The notes under the pieces were generated by a model. It was not told the origin of the DNA. It did not search any database and was given only the letters and a program-made list of their open reading frames with translations. Positions 44,295 through 47,250 of a stretch of DNA of 47,250 nt are shown here, piece by piece. The stretch spans positions 1 through 47,250 of the forward strand of contig JAGREE010000013.1 in the NCBI GenBank assembly GCA_020446675.1, written 5' to 3'. The translations under genes and the position numbers were made by a program. Every line of letters begins with the position of its first letter. The stretch's first letter is position 1. This DNA is from Alphaproteobacteria bacterium (GTDB lineage: Bacteria > Pseudomonadota > Alphaproteobacteria > Sphingomonadales > Emcibacteraceae).

Positions 44295-44618
44295 ATGAAT
44301 AAAACGGGTGAGGGAAAATGTGCGGAAGGTCTGGAAATCATACAAATTTCCGGAATGGCTGCTGAATTTCTTAAAACTTTAGCAAATCCAAACAGGCTGA
44401 TCATACTTGGACGATTGATGAAAGGCGAATTATGTGTCAGTGATTTGGAAAAGAAACTTGATATTTCCCAATCAGCATTATCCCAGCATTTAAGTAAAAT
44501 GCGGGGACAGGGTATTTTATCCAGACGTCGGGACAGGCAGCAGATATTTTACTCCATTAGCGATAAGCGGGTGGAAAAATTTATGGACCTGACATCTGAA
44601 TTATTTTCTAAAAAATAA
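44295..44618 (+). CDS. ArsR/SmtB family transcriptional regulator
   Basis: The 107-residue winged-helix protein has FLKTLANPNRLIILGRLMKGELCVSDLEKKLDISQSALSQHLSKM and RRRDRQQIFYSIS, matching ArsR. Cys is present in ELCVSDL, where ArsR has ELCVCDL, and a second Cys lies at residue 10. It could therefore sense thiols, persulfide or metal with a two-cysteine pair. The ATG follows an AT-rich region with weak ribosome-site character. No adjacent metal transporter is visible, so the regulated target is unknown. Confidence 0.88.
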   Translation: MNKTGEGKCAEGLEIIQISGMAAEFLKTLANPNRLIILGRLMKGELCVSDLEKKLDISQSALSQHLSKMRGQGILSRRRDRQQIFYSISDKRVEKFMDLTSELFSKK

Positions 44619-44663
44619 GAGCTGTCAGTCATAAAATTATATTTCTGGTTATTCTGCGCTTGA

Positions 44664-45704
44664 TTACCTGATCGATCCGATTTTACCATCATGGGAAAGG
44701 ATGATAGCAATGGGCTTTGTTTTTGGGAATTCCGAAAATATAATCATCAGGATAACCGTGAACGGAACGCTCAGAAACATACCGGCAATGCCCCATATGC
44801 TGCCCCAGATCGCCAGCGACAGCATGACAACAAGCGGGCTAAGGTTGAGTGAGTTGCCCATGAGGCGAGGCTCGAGAATATTGCCGATGAGCACCTGAAT
44901 TAACCCAAGTGACGAAATAATAATTAAAAATGGTGTAAAGGTTGGGAATTGTACCAGACTGAGTAAAGCCGGAAATAACACGGCAAGCATGGACCCGACC
45001 GTCGGTATATAGTTTAAAAGAAAAATAATAAAGGCCCAGAAGCTGGCATAATCAACATTATTTAAAATGAGGACAATGTAACAGGCAACGCCGGTTAGCA
45101 TGCTGACAAATGTTTTAATGGCAACATATTTTTCAATTTTAATTGAAACCGCGCTGATAATTTCCATGACTGTTTCTGAATGTTTTGATCCTTTAAGCAA
45201 AGCATCAAGTTTGGCTTTAAAACTGGCCTGTTCAAGAAATATAAATAATACATAAATCAGGATCAATCCGGCATTGCCGGCAATGCCGGCCATGGTTCCG
45301 GCAATATTGCTAATGAAAGGCCTTAGATTGATTTGGCCGAGTAGCTGGGTCAGATTTGGTTGATTTTCAAGGCCGAAAAGTCCGTAAATCCGCTCAGATA
45401 ATTTGAGGAGATTTTCCTGATAAACCGGTGCGGCAGCTTTAACATTGTGAATATTATTTCCAATCATATCCACCAGAAGATAAAGAGCGGTAATCATGGT
45501 GAGTAAAGCTGCAATAAAACAGATGGCCTTTGGCAGGGCGTGATTATTTATTTTTACCTTATGATAATAATCGGCAAGAGTATTAATCAGATACCAGATC
45601 ACAACACTGATCAGAAACGGGACAATAAGGTCACGGCCGACAACCATAATATAAACTGAAAGAACGATCAGCCCCAATCCGCCAGTATATGATAAAATGC
45701 CCAT
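44664..45704 (-). CDS. AI-2E family (YdiK/PerM-like) transporter
   Basis: The 346-residue membrane protein has about seven helices. Near the C-terminus are family markers LNYIPTVGSMLAVLFPAL, GNILEPRLMGNSLNLSPLVVMLSLAIWGSIWGIAGMFLSVP. The family covers TqsA (AI-2 exporter), YdiK and Na+/H+ antiporter-like proteins, so the substrate remains unknown. It is convergent with the ArsR gene (45 nt) and divergent from the AsmA-like gene (130 nt). Confidence 0.9.
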   Translation of the reverse strand: MGILSYTGGLGLIVLSVYIMVVGRDLIVPFLISVVIWYLINTLADYYHKVKINNHALPKAICFIAALLTMITALYLLVDMIGNNIHNVKAAAPVYQENLLKLSERIYGLFGLENQPNLTQLLGQINLRPFISNIAGTMAGIAGNAGLILIYVLFIFLEQASFKAKLDALLKGSKHSETVMEIISAVSIKIEKYVAIKTFVSMLTGVACYIVLILNNVDYASFWAFIIFLLNYIPTVGSMLAVLFPALLSLVQFPTFTPFLIIISSLGLIQVLIGNILEPRLMGNSLNLSPLVVMLSLAIWGSIWGIAGMFLSVPFTVILMIIFSEFPKTKPIAIILSHDGKIGSIR

Positions 45705-45834
45705 TCTTCTGCCTCTTAATCTTTAAATTCATTATGGATTGTTGTTAATAAAGAGACAAAGGTCAAGTTATTAATAGTTGCAATTATACCTCTAATAAGT
45801 GAAACTGATATAAATGTGAGTAGGAGACAAAAAA

Positions 45835-46596
45835 ATGAAAAAACTTTTAATCGGTATTCTGGTTTTGGTGGTTATTGGCGGCGGTGCCATGTTCTATTTA
45901 TCTTCAAATGCGGGTGATATGATTAGAAAAGGCGTGATCACCTACGTACCGCCAATTATTGGTGCAGATGTTGAATTGGCCAAAGTGGATCTTGATCCTG
46001 CCAATGGTGCCGCATCTGTAACAGGACTTGTCATTGGCAATCCTGAAGGGTTTAAATCATCACATGCCTTTAAGATTGATAATATGAGCGTAAAGCTGGA
46101 TATTAAAAGTCTGACATCCGATGTTATTCATATTAATGAAGTGCGTCTTGATGCGCCGGACATGATTTATGAAATCGGTTCCAAAGGGAATAATATCAGT
46201 AAAATTCAGGAAAATGTGGATAAATATGTTGCCCGTCTGGGACTGGAAAGCAGCGATGACAGTGAACTGAAATATATCATTGATCATGTCTATATTAACG
46301 GTACTAAAGTGCAGATTGCCAGCGATCTGGTTGGCGGACGTGGTGCCGGGGTCACACTTCCCAATCTTGATATAGCCGATATTGGTAAACGGGAAAATGG
46401 CGCAATCGCAACAGATGTTCTGAAGCAGATTTTCGGTGTTGTTAATAAAAGTGTAAGCAAAGTGGCCCAAAGTGAAGTTCTTGATGATCTTAAAAATAAA
46501 GTAAATGATGCATCCGGAAATGTTGTTAAGGAGTTGGAAGGTAAAGTTGCTGACCAGGTCGGGGAAAAGCTGAAAGGGCTGATTCCGCAAAAATAA
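45835..46596 (+). CDS. Membrane-anchored AsmA-like protein
   Basis: The 253-residue protein has an N-terminal hydrophobic anchor (LLIGILVLVVIGGGAMFYL) and a periplasmic body. That body shows DVELAKVDLDPANGAASVTGLVIGNPEGFKSSHAFKIDNMSVKLDIKSL, wording typical of the N-terminal AsmA/DUF748-type repeat. The C-terminal 60 residues are a Lys/Val-rich amphipathic helix. AsmA proteins influence outer membrane lipid transport. TAGGAG lies upstream of the ATG, and the LemA gene follows 21 nt after the stop. The family assignment is from pattern, so it is moderately secure. Confidence 0.75.
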   Translation: MKKLLIGILVLVVIGGGAMFYLSSNAGDMIRKGVITYVPPIIGADVELAKVDLDPANGAASVTGLVIGNPEGFKSSHAFKIDNMSVKLDIKSLTSDVIHINEVRLDAPDMIYEIGSKGNNISKIQENVDKYVARLGLESSDDSELKYIIDHVYINGTKVQIASDLVGGRGAGVTLPNLDIADIGKRENGAIATDVLKQIFGVVNKSVSKVAQSEVLDDLKNKVNDASGNVVKELEGKVADQVGEKLKGLIPQK

Positions 46597-46617
46597 TTTT
46601 TTGGAAAGGATATTATT

Positions 46618-47181
46618 GTGGCACTACTGATTGGCTTACTCGCTATAGCAGGAATTTTCTATTATTTTTATCTTCGCCTGATAAAACAGAGAAATTATGC
46701 GCTTGAGGCACTTTCATCCATAGATGTGCAGCTTAAGAAAAGACATGATCTGGTGCCCAATATTCTCAAAATTGCCAAAAAATTTATGGAGCATGAAGAT
46801 GCGGTGCTGACAAAAGTAACGCAGATGAGGACCATCTCAGCAAGCGATTATGATAAAACCAACCCGGAGGAAGTTGCTCAGCATCTTGAGGCCAGCAAAC
46901 AGTTACAGTCGGCAATGATGAATTTGTTTGCGGTTGCAGAAAATTATCCTGACCTGAAATCGCAGGAAACCATGGTCAGGGCTCAGGAAACCTATGAAGA
47001 GGTTGAAGGGCATATTTCAGCGGCGCGGCGTTTTTATAATTCGGCAGTTACCGACCTTAAAAATCTGGTGGAAATTTTTCCAAGCAGCATGATCGCCAAT
47101 ATGCTTGGAATTAAAGCTATGCCCTATTTTGAAGTGGATGAAGCAGAACGCAAACCGGTGGATGCTGCAGATTATCTTTAA
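46618..47181 (+). CDS. lemA: LemA family protein
   Basis: The 187-residue protein starts at GTG with GGAAAGGA upstream. It has one N-terminal membrane helix, then YFYLRLIKQRNYALEALSSIDVQLKKRHDLVPNILKIAKKFMEHE, the LemA signature. A coiled-coil four-helix body follows, including RRFYNSAVTDLKNLVEIFPSSMIA. LemA proteins are membrane-associated with unknown role, often beside a TPM-domain, DUF3137 or peptidase gene. Here a further gene starts 12 nt later. Confidence 0.93.
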   Translation: MALLIGLLAIAGIFYYFYLRLIKQRNYALEALSSIDVQLKKRHDLVPNILKIAKKFMEHEDAVLTKVTQMRTISASDYDKTNPEEVAQHLEASKQLQSAMMNLFAVAENYPDLKSQETMVRAQETYEEVEGHISAARRFYNSAVTDLKNLVEIFPSSMIANMLGIKAMPYFEVDEAERKPVDAADYL

Positions 47182-47193
47182 AGGCAAATAGTT

Positions 47194-47250
47194 ATGACAA
47201 TTGATGATATGCGGCAATTGCTGCATTCATTTGACGGGAGCGGTTTTAAG
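47194..47250 (+). CDS. 5' end of a gene following lemA (partial)
   Basis: ATG at 47194 has AAGG at 47181-47184, 9 nt upstream. The frame, beginning TIDDMRQLLHSFDGSGFK, stays open to the window end. Only 19 codons are visible, too few for a family call. Genes after lemA are often DUF3137, TPM or M48-peptidase proteins. Confidence 0.5.
   Translation, partial: MTIDDMRQLLHSFDGSGFK

Noticed and set aside
46060..46590. 176-codon antisense frame opposite the AsmA-like gene
   Set aside because: The product is Phe/Ile/Asn-rich and irregular, while the plus-strand frame has an anchor and an AsmA-like pattern.
1..47250. CRISPR arrays, IS elements, tRNA or rRNA genes
   Set aside because: No regular repeat-spacer pattern, transposase frame, terminal inverted repeat pair or tRNA-like cloverleaf was seen on either strand in the intergenic regions.

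Overview
The window looks like a chromosomal segment of an alphaproteobacterium, probably marine, with moderate to low GC. The reasons are the aerobic cobaltochelatase pair cobS-cobT next to a zinc-finger J-domain protein and bolA, a RoxA-type JmjC oxygenase, a complete leucine/isovalerate (liu) operon, Tat-exported flavoproteins and a secreted RTX protein. Genus and order cannot be fixed by reading alone. I found no rRNA, tRNA, CRISPR array, IS element, prophage or plasmid function. No gap between genes exceeds about 220 bases.

Layout. 1-1805: 3' end of a large RTX/DUF4114 type I-secreted protein with an extreme Asp/His tract. 1839-5942 (minus): a periplasmic metallo-beta-lactamase-fold protein, then a translationally coupled pair, a Tat-exported FAD amine-oxidase-like enzyme and a creatinase/M24-fold protein that seems to lack metal ligands. 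6158-9962 (plus): a four-gene lipid-linked glycan modification operon (GT2, SMR-like membrane protein, methyltransferase, GT-C). 9965-18899: a divergent catabolic island around a MocR regulator. Its minus arm is a guanidine-modifying hydrolase, an APC permease, a BtpA/SgcQ TIM barrel and a FrlD-like PfkB kinase. Its plus arm is two paralogous ACMSD-type amidohydrolases flanking an NSS symporter. The divergent promoter holds two perfect inverted repeats with identical spacers. This island is the best candidate for an undescribed pathway.

18969-22834: yifB/comM, then DUF2834-ppk2 and an SDF-family symporter with altered substrate and sodium residues. 22935-26662 (minus): an FMN-dependent 2-hydroxyacid oxidase, an exported FAH-fold protein, a luciferase-like monooxygenase and a GlsB-type membrane protein. 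26845-29387: a secreted sulfatase, a GIY-YIG protein and roxA. 29384-33124: cobT, cobS and the J-domain gene (minus), opposite bolA.

33121-36687: an AEC transporter with its LysR regulator, a small membrane protein and a class C beta-lactamase-like serine hydrolase. 36691-37626: a DusC-like dihydrouridine synthase. 37710-44134: liuB-liuC-liuD-liuE-liuA, which together take isovaleryl-CoA to acetyl-CoA and acetoacetate. 44295-end: an ArsR regulator behind an AT-rich, helically phased repeat, an AI-2E family permease, an AsmA-like anchored protein, LemA and the start of one more gene.

All functions come from reading motifs and gene context. No database search was run.
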